Assembly (NCBI GenBank): GCA_963573315.1
Contig: OY752147.1
Span: forward strand, 868,001-932,000
Length of the DNA: 64,000 nucleotides
Direction of reading: 5' to 3'
Source of the DNA: Entomortierella parvispora
Taxonomy: Eukaryota; Mortierellomycota; Mortierellomycetes; Mortierellales; Mortierellaceae
Shown here: positions 10,924 through 22,100 of the stretch, one piece after another
How the letters are laid out: every line of letters starts with the position of its first letter
How positions within the stretch are numbered: the first letter of the stretch is position 1
Program-made: the position numbers and the translations under genes
The notes under the pieces: generated by a model
Told to the model about the DNA's origin: nothing
Database searches by the model: none
Seen by the model: the letters and a program-made list of their open reading frames with translations, nothing else

Positions 10924-11993
10924 ATGACCTTTTCAGACGATATTCGCTGGTGCGCCATTAAGCTCTACAATATAATGGGCCTACCCAGGTCAGCTGTGTC
11001 AGCGTTGCTAGGCATTTCGCAACACACGATCACGAAATGGTCTCGTAAGTCCACCTCGTTGAGTCGCGTCGGCTACGCGTTTTTTTATTTATTTTTTTTT
11101 TTTTTGGGACATGGACAGGACATTTCAACAGCACAGGGAACGTTCACATTGAACATACGCGCAAAAGCTCCTCTCGATGGCCACCAAATGTGTTGACTTT
11201 CGTCGAGTCATATACCAAAAACCATCCTTGCTTCTTCCTTGAGGAGCTACAAGAGGCACTTAGGCGTGAATTTCCAGATCAACAGAATACATCCGTCTCC
11301 ACAATTTGCCGTGCTTTACGAAACGATCTGAATCTCACAAGAAAAAAGTTGCAGAAACGAGCACGCGAATCAAACCCACAAGAAACCGAATGGTTTCGAC
11401 AAAATATGAAGGAACTGTACCTCTTTCCAGAGCAGCTTGTGTTTATTGATGAGACGAGCAAGGACGGACGAGCGGCTTTGAGATCGTACGCCTATTCTAC
11501 AGTCAATACGCCAGCTATTGTAAACGTTCCTTTCTCACGGGGGATTCGTGTCTCAGCACTGGCTGCTTTTAACTACAGAGGCTTTCTTGCCTGGGAATTC
11601 ACTACTGGAACATTCACACGGGAATCGTTTCATGATGCATTTGTTGACAAGATTCTACCCCACCTCCAACTTTATCCTCTACCAAACTCCCTTGTTGTTA
11701 TAGACAATGCTCGCATTCATATGTATAGCGAATTCCGGGAAGCTATTGAGAGTCGCAGCGCATTTCTCGTTTTTCTTCCTCCTTATTCACCCCAATTGAA
11801 CCCAATTGAGGTTGGTTTCTTTCTAACCAAACGCTTCATTGAAAAGAATGCCAATCTTGTCTTTTCCAAGGCACCGGAAATTGTTCTAGACCTTGCATTC
11901 AAGGCATGCGCAACAACAGGGCCTAAAGCCATCAATTTGTTTTCGCACTGCGGCTATGATGCCGATGGGCTGAAGGAGAATTTTGGTGCATAG
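10924..11993 (+). CDS. IS630/Tc1-type DDE transposase, one intron, apparently intact
   Basis: Cut-and-paste transposase of the IS630-Tc1-mariner superfamily. Exon 1 is 10924-11044 and holds the helix-turn-helix (LPRSAVSALLGISQHTITKW). A 74-bp GT-AG intron with a long T-tract follows, and exon 2 is 11119-11993. Joined they give 331 aa in one frame. The catalytic triad appears as VFIDETSKDGRAA, VVIDNARIHM and YSPQLNPIEVGF, with family spacing. The sequence from about 10738 (GTAGGGTGCG...) is AT-rich and may be the left end, but I found no matching inverted copy downstream. It is intact in reading frame, unlike its piggyBac neighbour, so it could supply transposase. It converges on the reverse-strand ORF 45 bp downstream. 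Confidence 0.85.
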
Positions 11994-12038
11994 ATTGAAG
12001 CATAGGCTTTATTTACAATTGGTCCAGCAGTGAACGTG

Positions 12039-12974
12039 TCAATCAGAATCTATACGATCAATATCTTCAATATTCTCCTGCGGGCGAGGGAGAGCAACCT
12101 GTTGTAGATGGACAAGGCCATTCAAGCCATGCTGTGGGAGGTTAAGAGCCGTCCGTAGGCTTTCCACATCCACAAGAAGAGAAACTATTGAGTCCTCAAG
12201 CTTCAATCGAATCCGTTTGAATTGTGCTCCATCTGCTTCCTCTCGAGTCCGTCGCCTTCTATCTTCCTGCGCTACTTGTGCATCCAGGTGCTGTGCTTGA
12301 ACGAAAGTGGCGGTTGTTGGGATCTCTAGAGGCTCCTCTGGATCAGGCAATCGAGCATCTTGGGCAAGTCTCTGCGTAAACAGAATCTTTGTAATTGGTC
12401 CTGGAGGTTGCATCTGTCCATCCTCGACTGCCTGTTGAATCCTCTGAACCGCTGCCGCTTTCCGTGATGCTGTTGCTCGCTGGACTGTCGATCCTGAACC
12501 ACCGCTGCTTCCTGAGGCACGAGTTTCGGGGTAGGTCAAATAAGCGAACAGATGGATAACAATCTGTCCTGGATTTACTCCACGCTTCCGCTCCATGCGC
12601 CATGCTCTTTCAATAGCGTCTTCATAGTTGTCCTCCTCCATGAGCTGGAAGAGCTTTGCTGAGGAGTGTTTGGATGGTTTGACATATGGCTTGGCATCAG
12701 CTGGCCAGCGCACACCAGGTAGACGAGTCGGAATGCACTCTCGGATGCGTGCACATATTTGATGGTAGGAATCTCTCTTCCATTTGTGCTGCCATGGTGG
12801 CGGGTCAGGTAAATCGCCGATTTTCCGATTGTGAGCAGCAAGAGCGGGTAGCTTCCGAAGATTCAATTGAATGGTGATGTTCTCTGGAAGGCCATCACCA
12901 TCTGATTCGACATCACCTGTAGGGGATTGGGAGGAAGAGTGGGGAGGGGAAGGGGTACTCGGTTGGGCAGACAT
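12039..12974 (-). CDS. Unrecognised 311-aa ORF in the transposon cluster
   Basis: Single-exon ORF I do not recognise. The N-terminal 30 residues are Ser/Pro-rich. The centre (about 35-165) looks folded: NITIQLNLRKLPAL, a Trp-rich DPPPWQHKWKRDSY segment, CIPTRLPGVRWPADAKPY, and a helical stretch ending GQIVIHLFAYLTYPE. A predicted coiled, charged C-terminal half follows (QEDRRRRTREEADGAQFKRI). No catalytic motif is visible. It is tail to tail with the IS630/Tc1-type transposase with 45 bp between stop codons, and it is 172 bp from the left terminal repeat of Fanzor element A1. It may be a second gene of the transposon, perhaps DNA-binding, or an unrelated host gene; the sequence does not decide. 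Confidence 0.55.
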   Translation of the reverse strand: MSAQPSTPSPPHSSSQSPTGDVESDGDGLPENITIQLNLRKLPALAAHNRKIGDLPDPPPWQHKWKRDSYHQICARIRECIPTRLPGVRWPADAKPYVKPSKHSSAKLFQLMEEDNYEDAIERAWRMERKRGVNPGQIVIHLFAYLTYPETRASGSSGGSGSTVQRATASRKAAAVQRIQQAVEDGQMQPPGPITKILFTQRLAQDARLPDPEEPLEIPTTATFVQAQHLDAQVAQEDRRRRTREEADGAQFKRIRLKLEDSIVSLLVDVESLRTALNLPQHGLNGLVHLQQVALPRPQENIEDIDRIDSD

Positions 12975-13143
12975 GAGAGGAGAGGAATGGCAGAGCTGTC
13001 TTTAAACTATGCAGATTCTTTTATTCATTGTCAGTGCTCAACTTTGACGTGACTGTGCTCATGGTACTTTTACTCCGGTTAGTTTCTACGTCCGAATAGA
13101 ATAAAATGGGGCACAATAAATAGTCTATTATAATTACTTTGAG

Positions 13144-13168
13144 TACAGTCAAACTTGTACAAATGAAT
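13144..13168 (+). repeat. Left terminal inverted repeat of element A1 with TA
   Basis: TA followed by a 23-bp repeat that pairs with 18864-18886 with three mismatches (positions 4, 5 and 11). This end is missing in copy A2. Related TACAGTCAAACTT motifs recur in tandem at 53419. Confidence 0.75.
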
Positions 13169-13231
13169 ATTTTCAAATAATAAAGGTTAATAGACATTTT
13201 TTGCGCCATCCCGCTATTGTTTCGACGGAGG

Positions 13232-13722
13232 GGAAAAGTAAAAGACCACAGGGGTCCATAAGACGAACATTTGAATCGATGAACCTGCTTTCATATCTTT
13301 CCTTCCTCCCATACTCTTGCTCTCCTCTGCACCTTCCCCTACCTTGCACTCGCATCCACCTGTTCATCAACCCTCGAATCACGACATCTATCAGCTCCTT
13401 CTTCAGCAGTACCCCATCCACTGTCGTCACCAAAGTCGGTCTATCCGCCACGACGCCCTGTTCTAAAGACTGCAAACAGCAAGAGACTGTTAGTAAGTGA
13501 GGCGAGTGAACGAAAGTGCAAACTTTGTCTTTCTTCCTAAAATGTCTTCTTCACCCACAGGCATCCAGCTGCGCTACAGTCGCCCTCAAAGGCAAAAGCT
13601 ACAGATATATCTTGTACGAAGGAAAAGTTCCGAGGTAAGCTAAGTGACCTCTCGGGGTGCTGTGTGTAGCATCCAGACAGGGATCTAACTTTGATAGTAC
13701 TCGGCTTGTAGACATCTCAATT
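13232..13722 (+). other. Spliced 5' leader of the A1 fusion gene, conserved in A2
   Basis: Similarity between A1 and A2 begins at about 13232. Two GT-AG introns are readable: one from 13497 (GTAAGTGAGG) to the acceptor ending CACCCACAG at about 13560, and one from about 13636 (GTAAGCTAAG) to the acceptor ending TTTGATAG at about 13698. Spliced, the leader stays open in the frame of the MGIAGLW start for roughly 75 codons with no ATG, after a TGA near 13281. Either this is a long untranslated leader, or translation begins upstream at a non-ATG codon. I prefer the ATG at 13723. Confidence 0.5.
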
Positions 13723-16700
13723 ATGGGCATTGCAGGATTGTGGGCCTTGATCAATTCCGCAGGCGTTCATGTGGATCCAAAAGCCATCACCATCAAAAAT
13801 CTGCATTACGACGTGATGGCTTGCAACTACAATGATTTTATTAACGCCACAGTTGATAAAAAAAGCCTGCACTATATCTCCGACTCCTCTCTGTCTGGTG
13901 GCCTTGGGGCGGGAGACCAAGGCGGGCTGGTTATTGCAGCCGCAGCGGTTCCAGCCCATCAAGAGATCAAAGCTTTGGCAAAAAAAATCTTTGCCGACAC
14001 CTGGGCCCTCTTCCCACGATGCCAGTCCATCACCAAGGAGAAAGAGCACCTTCGCCGAGCAAATGCGCGGCAACAAGCACGAAAGCGCGCTGGCGCTAAC
14101 CTCGACGTTCTCAAGAAGAAATTTGATGGATCGCGTTGGATCCCCAAGGGCCTTCCTGACAAAATCTACCGAGACCTTCGCAAGGCCCATCGCTTGAGTG
14201 ACGCTCAGAAGCGAGCATTTGTCGAAGGCATTAAGGAGTGCAGCCAAGCACAGTTGACTTCCTCTGGCAGCTCTACCGTGTCTACATTTGATGGTTTACC
14301 TCAAGTTTCCAGTCGACTCACCAGGGTCTGTGTGTGTCCCACTGAGGCAGACACTTGCATTGCGTCCGCTTGCTTCGTATCCGACGGAGCTCTACAAGTC
14401 CCAGCCAGCCAGGGTGATGAACTCAGAGATGAAACTGTCGTCGTGACAAAAGACTCTGACTTGATCATGTACTCAGAGGTACAAACTGTCTTCCGGCCTA
14501 ACCCCAAAGGTTCTTTCTTTCTGCGATACAGAAAAGAGATGGTCAAGAAAGTGTTGGAGTTTTCCGAAGACGACCAGCTCACAGCTTTGGCCACTGTCTG
14601 CAAGAACGACTACTCGACCAACTTTCCCGGCTTCGGAATCAAGAGAAACCGAAACATCATCCGGGACTTTGACCCGGTGGTCGTTAGGGCGCGTGAAGCA
14701 AGGCAGGCGGAAGAGCGGAAAAAGAAGGCTGCTGAGAAAAAGGCGAAGGCTGAGGCCGCCAAGAAGGCAGCCGCTAAACAGGCAGGAGTCGAGAAGGCAG
14801 CTGTCAAAGGCAAAGGCAAAGGCAAAGCTAAAACGACAGGCAAGAGACGTCACTCTCCAACCGAATCGCCAGGAGAGCCCGCACACAGCAAATTCAAGGT
14901 GGTCAAAGTTGTAGGTCCAATGGCGACGACTTTTTCCTCCAGCTCTTCAGCATCACCTGCAAAAAGATCAACCCGAAAGCGAAAAGTTTCCTCGGAGGAC
15001 TCAACGTTGCCAAAGATTGATGACGACGAATGGCGGAAAATGACTCCACGTGGATATCTGAGCCGTTACTGCAGTGTGGTAACACGGTGTCTAAACGACG
15101 GGCGAAGTGTTTCACCGGGTCGATATGAGCTATCCATTAGGGCTTTTGCTTTTCTCTGCACAACCCTGGCTGGGGGCGGCCATGCCAAGATTACCACGTT
15201 TTGTCGGAAAAAACACGAGTACGAGGATCTTACCCCCGAACAGGTCGCCGAGGTAGAAGCAGAGAACGACCAAGATCACCCACAGGCACCTATTAATATC
15301 GACGAGCCTCAACTGTTCCAGAATTTGTACACTCGATATATCCAGCAGATGAGGAGGAGCAGAACGGTTCCTACAAGGCCAGTGCCAGTGCAGACGTAAG
15401 TGTTTGATTTATGAGTGCAAGAAAACAGCAAGGGCTCGATGCACAAGACTAATCCACGCGTTGATTGTCGAGTTTAATAGTTTGAGAATGTACAACTGCA
15501 GTTACCGCAAAGGTGGTCCCAGTAGTTGGCGTAACCCTTACGAGCACATCTTTCGGAGTAAAGATTCGTACGGCAATCCCGATGCCTCATTCCTTGCAGG
15601 TCTCAAAGTGGCAGACATTGAGAAGTGCCAATTAAAACTCACTGGTCCACGCCAAAAGCATGGCAGCGGCAAGGCCAAGGGCAAGCGTAAGCGCAAGGGC
15701 AAGGGCAAACGCAAACGCAAGAATAAGGCTAACACTGGAACGGGCCGGGTAAAGATACATCAGCAAAAAGAAGAGGACGACCCCACAAAGGACAAACAGC
15801 CCGCCAACGTCACTGAGGAAGAAGTTTGGGGTCGTCACTATCACGGCAGGGTCTCTACTTGGCAACATCGAGCAGTGTTTGCCTGCTCATAAGGCGATCG
15901 TTGTGAACAGGCGCATTCAAGACTGTGTGAAGACAAAACTCAGACTGGAAAACGACTTGTACGATATCTATGCAGTCTGCATCGACCAGTTCCGCCAAAT
16001 GGCCTCATCCTCTGCAGGTCCATCCATAGCCGGTCTATCCTCTGCTGGTCCATCCTCTGCTGGTCCATCCTCTGCTGGTCCATCCTCTGCTGGTCCATCC
16101 TCTGCTGGTCTATACGCTGCTGGTCCATCCATTTCCGGTCTATCCTCTGCTGGTCCATCCATTGCTGGTCCACCTTCCGTCACCCAGCCACAGCCACAAG
16201 ATTCTCATGCTCTGCCAGCAGACTTTCTCGAAAAGATTGTTGGCAGTACCAGTGGCCAGAATATCATCAATGGCCTGATAACCTTGTTATTTAAAGGTTC
16301 CAGACACGCGACGAAGAGTCGAGACGCTCAAACTTGTGCCAGAATGTTTGCTCTATACAAACAGTCCTTACCCAGCCCTTTCAAGAGCTACCAAGAGAGG
16401 GGTTGGCAGCTATTTAACGCAAATGGAGGACAATCGTCGGCTAGAGATGTTCTCAAGAACATCCGAGTGCATTATCGGACCGCAAAAGTGCGTATTAATG
16501 AGTGTTAAATATCTATGAATAAGTGTCAATGTACTGACGGCATCTTTTCTCTGTGACGAGTAGATTGACCATCAGGTCTGGCCACGCTCCAACAAGAACG
16601 ACTACATTTCGTGGTTCTTTCAGCATAACAATGGTCAATTTGCTGACTTTGTTCAGGGAAAGACAGCGGCCACTTTCACACAGGTGAACAGCGATGATCT

Positions 16701-18594
16701 GCTGATGTTTCTGGAGGCCAAACCACCTGGAAGCAAGCTCCATGACCCCATTTTGAGCAACCTCCTTACTCGCATCTTTGGCCCAAACCGGACAACCAGC
16801 CAGCAACGAACAGCGTATGTCACCAAAGAGAAGGGATGGTTCATATCCAAAATCCTCTATAAGATTGATGAGCCAGGGTTCCGTCCCTCCGCCAATCTCC
16901 CTGGGACAAGGTCCAGGACGCCCGACAAGTCTCGACGGTACCATCGTAAAGTACGGCTCCTGAGTGACAAGCCTGAAGCGGCAACAAACGATAGGTCGAA
17001 AGAGAAGGCAAGAAGAACGATGGTGCTGATGCAGAGTTTCAAGACGGATGGACTTGTCCTCGATGTCCCGGTGCTCGACTTCAAGCGACCAAAGCCAGCG
17101 AAGAAAAAGCCAAACGACCACGACAGTCAAGACCCCGAAGGTGATGAAGATGGCGATGAAGATGACGATGAAGACGATGAGGACGATGATAGGGATGGTG
17201 ACGACGGTGACGACAACGACGGATATCTCGAGTACGACAATGACGACAACCCCAACGAGATGCCACCGGATGACAACGATGGTGATGAAGAAGGTGAGGA
17301 ATATGATGACGGGAATGATGACGAGATCATCCCGGAAGATGCTGGAGACCAACAGGTGGGAGCCCAGGGTGGAACCGCTCCCAATCTCGTCCCACAGTCG
17401 AAGAATCCAGGTCCCGTCAGGTTCAACAACGGGACTACATACACTTTTGGGGGAGGGACAGCTACTTTGCCCAATGCCAGCGTGTTTGACTTTGGCAATC
17501 TTACCCACGGAGATGTCACTGTCATTGGTATCGACCCAGGTGAGGTTTTCTCGATGACAGCCACGCGCCTGACTTTCAATGCCGAGAAATCAGGGACAAC
17601 AAACGACCGTGCGTCCAAGCGCATCCGACGGTCATTCCTTTATCAGCCAGTCCGACTGTTCCAAGAGGCTGTGAGGAAGAAAAAGATCAAGGAGCATGTC
17701 CATCTGCTCGAAACGAATATCCCGCCCCGCAAGCACTTATCTATCCAAGACTACCTGCATTACATGCATGGTCCAGCCAAGCAGATTCTGGGGGGATTGA
17801 TGGAGCCGAACACACCAATGCCAGACCTTTTAGGCACGGTGCAGGATGTTTTATTTGACTTTTATCACTCCCATTGGATGCTGAAGAGAAAATGGGATCT
17901 GAAGAAAGCGCAACAGAGGGCGATAGATCTTACGATAGATCAAATCTTCAAGCTTGCAGGAGTCTACTCGGGCAAGAAGGCGGATGGAAGTACTGGAAAA
18001 ACGGTGGTGTTTGCTCTTGGTCTTGGCTCGTTCAATTCTCGAACGGGCCTACCATCTAAACATGGGCCATTGGAGCGGCGATTCACTCAAAGGGTAAGTA
18101 TATGAAGCAAGGGGAAAAGGTCCTTGTGAGGCCCTGATGTTGTCATCAGCTTGACATTTCTTTTCCACATCCTTGTGATATAGGCTAGGCGGCTTGGATA
18201 CATTGTTGTGGGTGTGGATGAGTACTACACCAGCGCAAAGTGCCTCCGCCAAAATTGCGACGCGTTCCTGCAGTATGGAGAACGGCGATCCAAGTATTGT
18301 ACAAATTGCAAACAGTACTTTGATCGGGATGTGGTTGGATCGGAGAATATCGCGTACATCTGTCTTCAGTTCATACTGGGCCGAGCGAGACCGGCAAAGT
18401 TCTGCCCTCCTGGGGCCGACGCAGGCAATACGCCCGCGGGTGACCCTGCACTGGCTTTGCAAGCCGCCGAGTACCTCGACACTCGTTTGGAGAAAATTAG
18501 AGATATGTTTGATATGTTAGAACAGACTCTAGAGAACATAGAAAATGCGATCTCAGATGGGGTGTCTAGCCTGCCCGAATGCCGCACCAGCTGA
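13723..18594 (+). CDS. XPG/FEN1-like nuclease fused to Fanzor RuvC nuclease, copy A1 (damaged)
   Basis: Exons 13723-15395, 15502-16487, 16564-18093 and 18184-18594, GT-AG, about 1,530 aa. N-terminal FEN1/XPG core: MGIAGLW start, first Asp at residue 30 (LHYDVMA), ADTC, VVTKDSDLIMY (about residue 245) and the NDYSTNFPGFGIKRNRNII helix-hairpin block. A basic linker (KGKRKRKGKGKRKRKNK), a Ser-Ala-Gly-Pro repeat and a very acidic stretch follow. The C-terminus is Fanzor-type: VIGIDPGEV, LGLGSFNSRTG, VDEYYTSAKC with CTNC zinc ligands, FDRDVVGSENIAY. Odd: 30 bases are missing in frame at about 14034, removing the XPG Asp-Gly motif that A2 keeps. A length change at 15766-15812 (45 bases against 20 in A2) shifts the frame in the linker. 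The RuvC half is open. XPG family members cut DNA flaps; Fanzor is an RNA-guided DNA nuclease. Joint function is unknown. Confidence 0.85.
16014..16175. repeat. 15-bp coding minisatellite (Ser-Ser-Ala-Gly-Pro) in the A1 linker
   Basis: About ten imperfect tandem copies of a GGTCCATCCTCTGCT-like 15-mer encode an SSAGP repeat between the basic linker and the Fanzor half. Copy A2 retains only about four units (39690-39760), so the array changes length by whole codons without touching the frame. Confidence 0.9.
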
Positions 18595-18886
18595 ATCCGC
18601 CCGTACCAAGAACCATATAAGCACCCCGAAAGGTTGCTACCCGATGTAAGTGTTTACATGTATTTCTATGACCCTGCTTTTTCGGACAGCAATGGTCGTT
18701 GAAAGAGTCTTGCCTGACATTCAAACCTATCACTTTTCTTGCTGTTGAAAAATCAGTTACAAGAAGTGCTGGGTCTTATCCCAAGACTCAGGTAAAGAGA
18801 TACAATAATTTGCTGTATTATTACTAACCTTCGTATAGTGAACTAATTTATTCTCATGATTTTATTCATTTGTACGAGTTTAGCTG
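18595..18886 (+). ncRNA. Candidate omega (guide) RNA region at the right end of A1
   Basis: About 290 bp between the Fanzor stop and the right terminal repeat have no ORF, yet are conserved in A2 (37016-37303). In characterised Fanzor and TnpB elements the guide RNA overlaps this 3' end, and the guide is the flank just outside. By that logic the guide here would start at 18887 (TATGGACCCTGG...). This rests on position and conservation only; no structure was computed. Confidence 0.4.
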
Positions 18887-18888
18887 TA
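18864..18888 (-). repeat. Right terminal inverted repeat of element A1 with TA
   Basis: Reversed, it reads TACAGCTAAACTCG then GTACAAATGAAT. The matching end of copy A2 (37014 on) reads TACAGGTAAACCCG then the same 12 bases. Confidence 0.75.
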
Positions 18889-19143
18889 TGGACCCTGGCC
18901 GTTCGGCTTTCTTCCACATCTCACCACCCATCCACATCGCGCAAAGACACGCCCTACCAACAAACCCTAGTCCGTTATTCTCTAATCACGCATCCAAATT
19001 AAACAGCTGTGCGTTTCCCCATTCACGGAAAGAGGTGAACCCTTTAGCCACACGGACGTTTGTTTGCATGCAACAATTGTGACAGCCTTTGCATTGACAC
19101 ACTCCAACATTACTCACATATTTCTATTTTTGGGACATCAGCA

Positions 19144-22100
19144 ATGGGAATCCGCGGCCTTCCCAAGGCGCTGCGAGAAAGTGGGGCAATAGCTGGGCAA
19201 CCCTTGAAGGAGTCAACAAAGCCCGTCCACGTGGATTTCTTGGCCTGCTTTTTTCGTCTTGTGCAGACAAGAGGATTTGGGGTTCTCCAAAGCGACACGA
19301 GGAAAGCCTGGTCAAGCTCTGCAATCTCTGCGCCCGTGCCAGAGTTGGAATTTGAGACCAATGTCACAACAACAGGCTCGCGGAAAAGAAAAAATGCAGC
19401 TGAACACAGCCCTACTTCCATGCACGGCCCACCTCCCAACGACTCCATTCCTATTGGTCCCGAGCAGACCTTCACTGAATTACTTGAGAATGTCCTCGCC
19501 AGATGTGACCACAAGAACATTTTTCATAAGGCCTGACGGTCTCTCCAATTTCGAAAGCAAGAAGGATCAGCAGGTAAGACATGATCAAAGTTGTTCGTCA
19601 CTGTACCAAAAGCCGCCTTCTGGTCCTTAATTGTGATTGCTTGCATTGAACTATGTAGAACTTTCGAGCTATTGGATACATACTGGATGATGTCTTCTCC
19701 AACTTATTCAACAAAGATCTCACAGTGCTTCACGTTGATGGTGATGCATCAGAACAAAAGAGACAGGAACATCGACGGAGAAATCAGTATCTTCGAAAGT
19801 CTCTGGATGGTCTGGAGGCCAAAGTCGACAACCCTGGAACTAAGCCAAGTAAACAACTATTCCGAGCTTGTAAGAATGTCTACCGCCTACCTCGACAAAC
19901 TCTTCACCACGATATTCTACCCGTCCTGCATGAACTTGGTTGGACCATCCACTATTGCACCTATCAAGCCGACACATGCCTTGCACGAGTATGCCAAGAT
20001 AGTACTCCCGACTCCACTGTCATTGTGACTTCAGACAGTGACCTTATGGTTTACGAAGGCATTCAAAGCTTGGTGATGCCGGCTGGTAGATCGAGGGAGC
20101 TAATGATGTACGACAAGAAGAAGCTACTGGATCACCTTGACCTTCCGTCCGAGCAACACCTTCTATTGGCTTGTGTGGTCACCTCAAACGATTATGTTCG
20201 AAATATACCATACTTTGGGCTCATGACCAACTGTGATATCATTCGTAAAATGGACCTTTCAGCGTTGGAGCCATTGGGAACATTTATCAGCAATGCCGAC
20301 AGGACCAGGGCCATCATGCCATTCATACAGCTTTATCTCGATGAGGTGAAAGATCGACTCAGGGAGCGAAAGGCCCAATCAAAGCGCTGGTCTGTGACTC
20401 AAGAGACCCAACAAAGGGAGAACGATGTACAAGTGGAGCACTACATCCATTCAGTTACGGCGTTTGTTGAGAGGACCGAAACCCCCATGGTAGAGCCGCC
20501 TCAACCAAACGATGAAAGTCCATGTTCTCACGAAACCATTGCCAAGATATTACAGGAGCTTTATTCACGCAAAAACCTGCAGCAGCAACAACGCCGGCAG
20601 TCCAGAAACCACACCAACTCTTTGACATCACGTCCATCCTCTGATCAAATATCGACGAGCGGGCTTTCGGACATGATCGCCGATATGAACATGGAATCTG
20701 CACCCCCGTCAGCCTCCACACATCATGGCCTTACAAGATCCCAATTACGACAGCAGCAACGGAGGGATAGGTTCAAGACCAAGCGGACAGAGGATAAGCA
20801 CAAGAAGTGGAGACAATCACAGTAAGTTTGATTATCAACTGAACTTGGACGACCTTGTACTCTTTTGTTGGATAGTTTATCTCTTATTCATTTCTCTTTT
20901 TTTTCTTGTCAACATAGATTCAAATCGCGATTGGATAACCAACAGCGATATGTGGTGAGATCCGTGAACATCTTGAACGCTCCCAACGTCGAGGAGTCTG
21001 AGCTTCTAAAGATGACAATCCCTGAGCCCCGCGTCAGAACAGCGACAACCAACTCGGCAAAGAAAGCCGACTCGGATAAGGAGCCTGGTCCTAAAAAGAA
21101 AAAGAAAAAGTGCAGGAAGCCGACAAAGCCAAAGTCTGATGTTGTTTCACTGAAGACTGGATTCGCAAAATCATTCGCAACCTCTACTCAGACGTTAGGT
21201 AGCATCCAAGGTTGCTTGCGACGGGCACTTTTACCAGCAAGTGAGAGAGGTCGAACTCTACAACGATTGAACGACAACGATTTCAAAAAAATCGCAAGCA
21301 GGATCGCGGCCGCGGTCTCCACCATCGCCGAGGCGAGGATGTACGTATGTCGGGTACTTGACATTATTGTATACGATGCTCTGCTGAAGCAAAGGACACC
21401 GGCCGTTGATGCCGGGGAGGACGGAGTTGATCTGATATTGGACAAGTCGGCGGGTACTGCCACCATAAAGTACTTGTTTTCGCTAATACTGAATGGAAAA
21501 ATCGACAATCGGGGTCCTAAAACAGTGAAAGAAAAAACCAAGGCTGCCAAGAGGATAGCGGAAGCTGCATTTGAGCGTTTAAAGGAAATCCTCCCAGGCT
21601 TTCGGCCTGTCAATAAGGACCAGATCTGTCTTGGACGAGTCATCGTCGATGCTGCAGCCGAATTCAGCGTTCAGCTTCGGAAGCACTTTCGGGACATACC
21701 ATTTACTGTAGGAGCTCGGGTAAGTTTCTTTATGTCTGTATCTTATTGTCGTATCTATTCATATTACGCATCATAGTTACGTTGCTGACGCTCAAACTTG
21801 ACTCCTGTTGAAAATAGATGTTAAAATGTGGCTGGTCTGAAGCCGACATCCCTCCAGGTGGATTGAAAGGCTCAAAGGCGTCCGAGAACGGCGATGACGA
21901 CGACATCGACGTCGATGATGAGGAAGAGGTGGAAGAGGGTGAGGAAAACGAGGACGTCAAGGACGACGAGGATGAAGATCCCAAATTAAGATTTGAGAAA
22001 GGTCATCTGAGACGATGGTGGGCAGTGGCATCTCAACTCCCCCCCTCCATGATGCCTATATTCGGCCTCTGCCATCAGTTCAAGGACCCCTTTGTCACAT

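Larger units (their letters stand above)
13146..18886 (+). mobile_element. XPG-Fanzor element A1, TA-flanked with terminal inverted repeats
   Basis: A 5.74-kb element bounded by TA at 13144-13145 and 18887-18888. The left end begins CAGTCAAACTTG and the reversed right end CAGCTAAACTCG. Both continue GTACAAATGAAT, so 20 of the first 23 bases match. The body from about 13232 to the right end reappears almost unchanged as copy A2 (37016-42538, opposite strand). The only gene is the XPG-Fanzor fusion. No DDE transposase lies inside, so TIR movement would need one in trans, as is usual for eukaryotic Fanzor cargo on TIR transposons. Confidence 0.75.

Noticed and set aside
15749-15817. An intron explaining the A1 linker frame break
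   Set aside because: The GTAAAG donor at 15749 and available AG sites either give the wrong phase or introns of 22-25 bases.
17048-17624. Met/Thr-rich and Ser-rich ORFs across the acidic stretch of A1 (and the mirror in A2)
   Set aside because: Shadow frames of the GAT/GAC-rich coding repeat.
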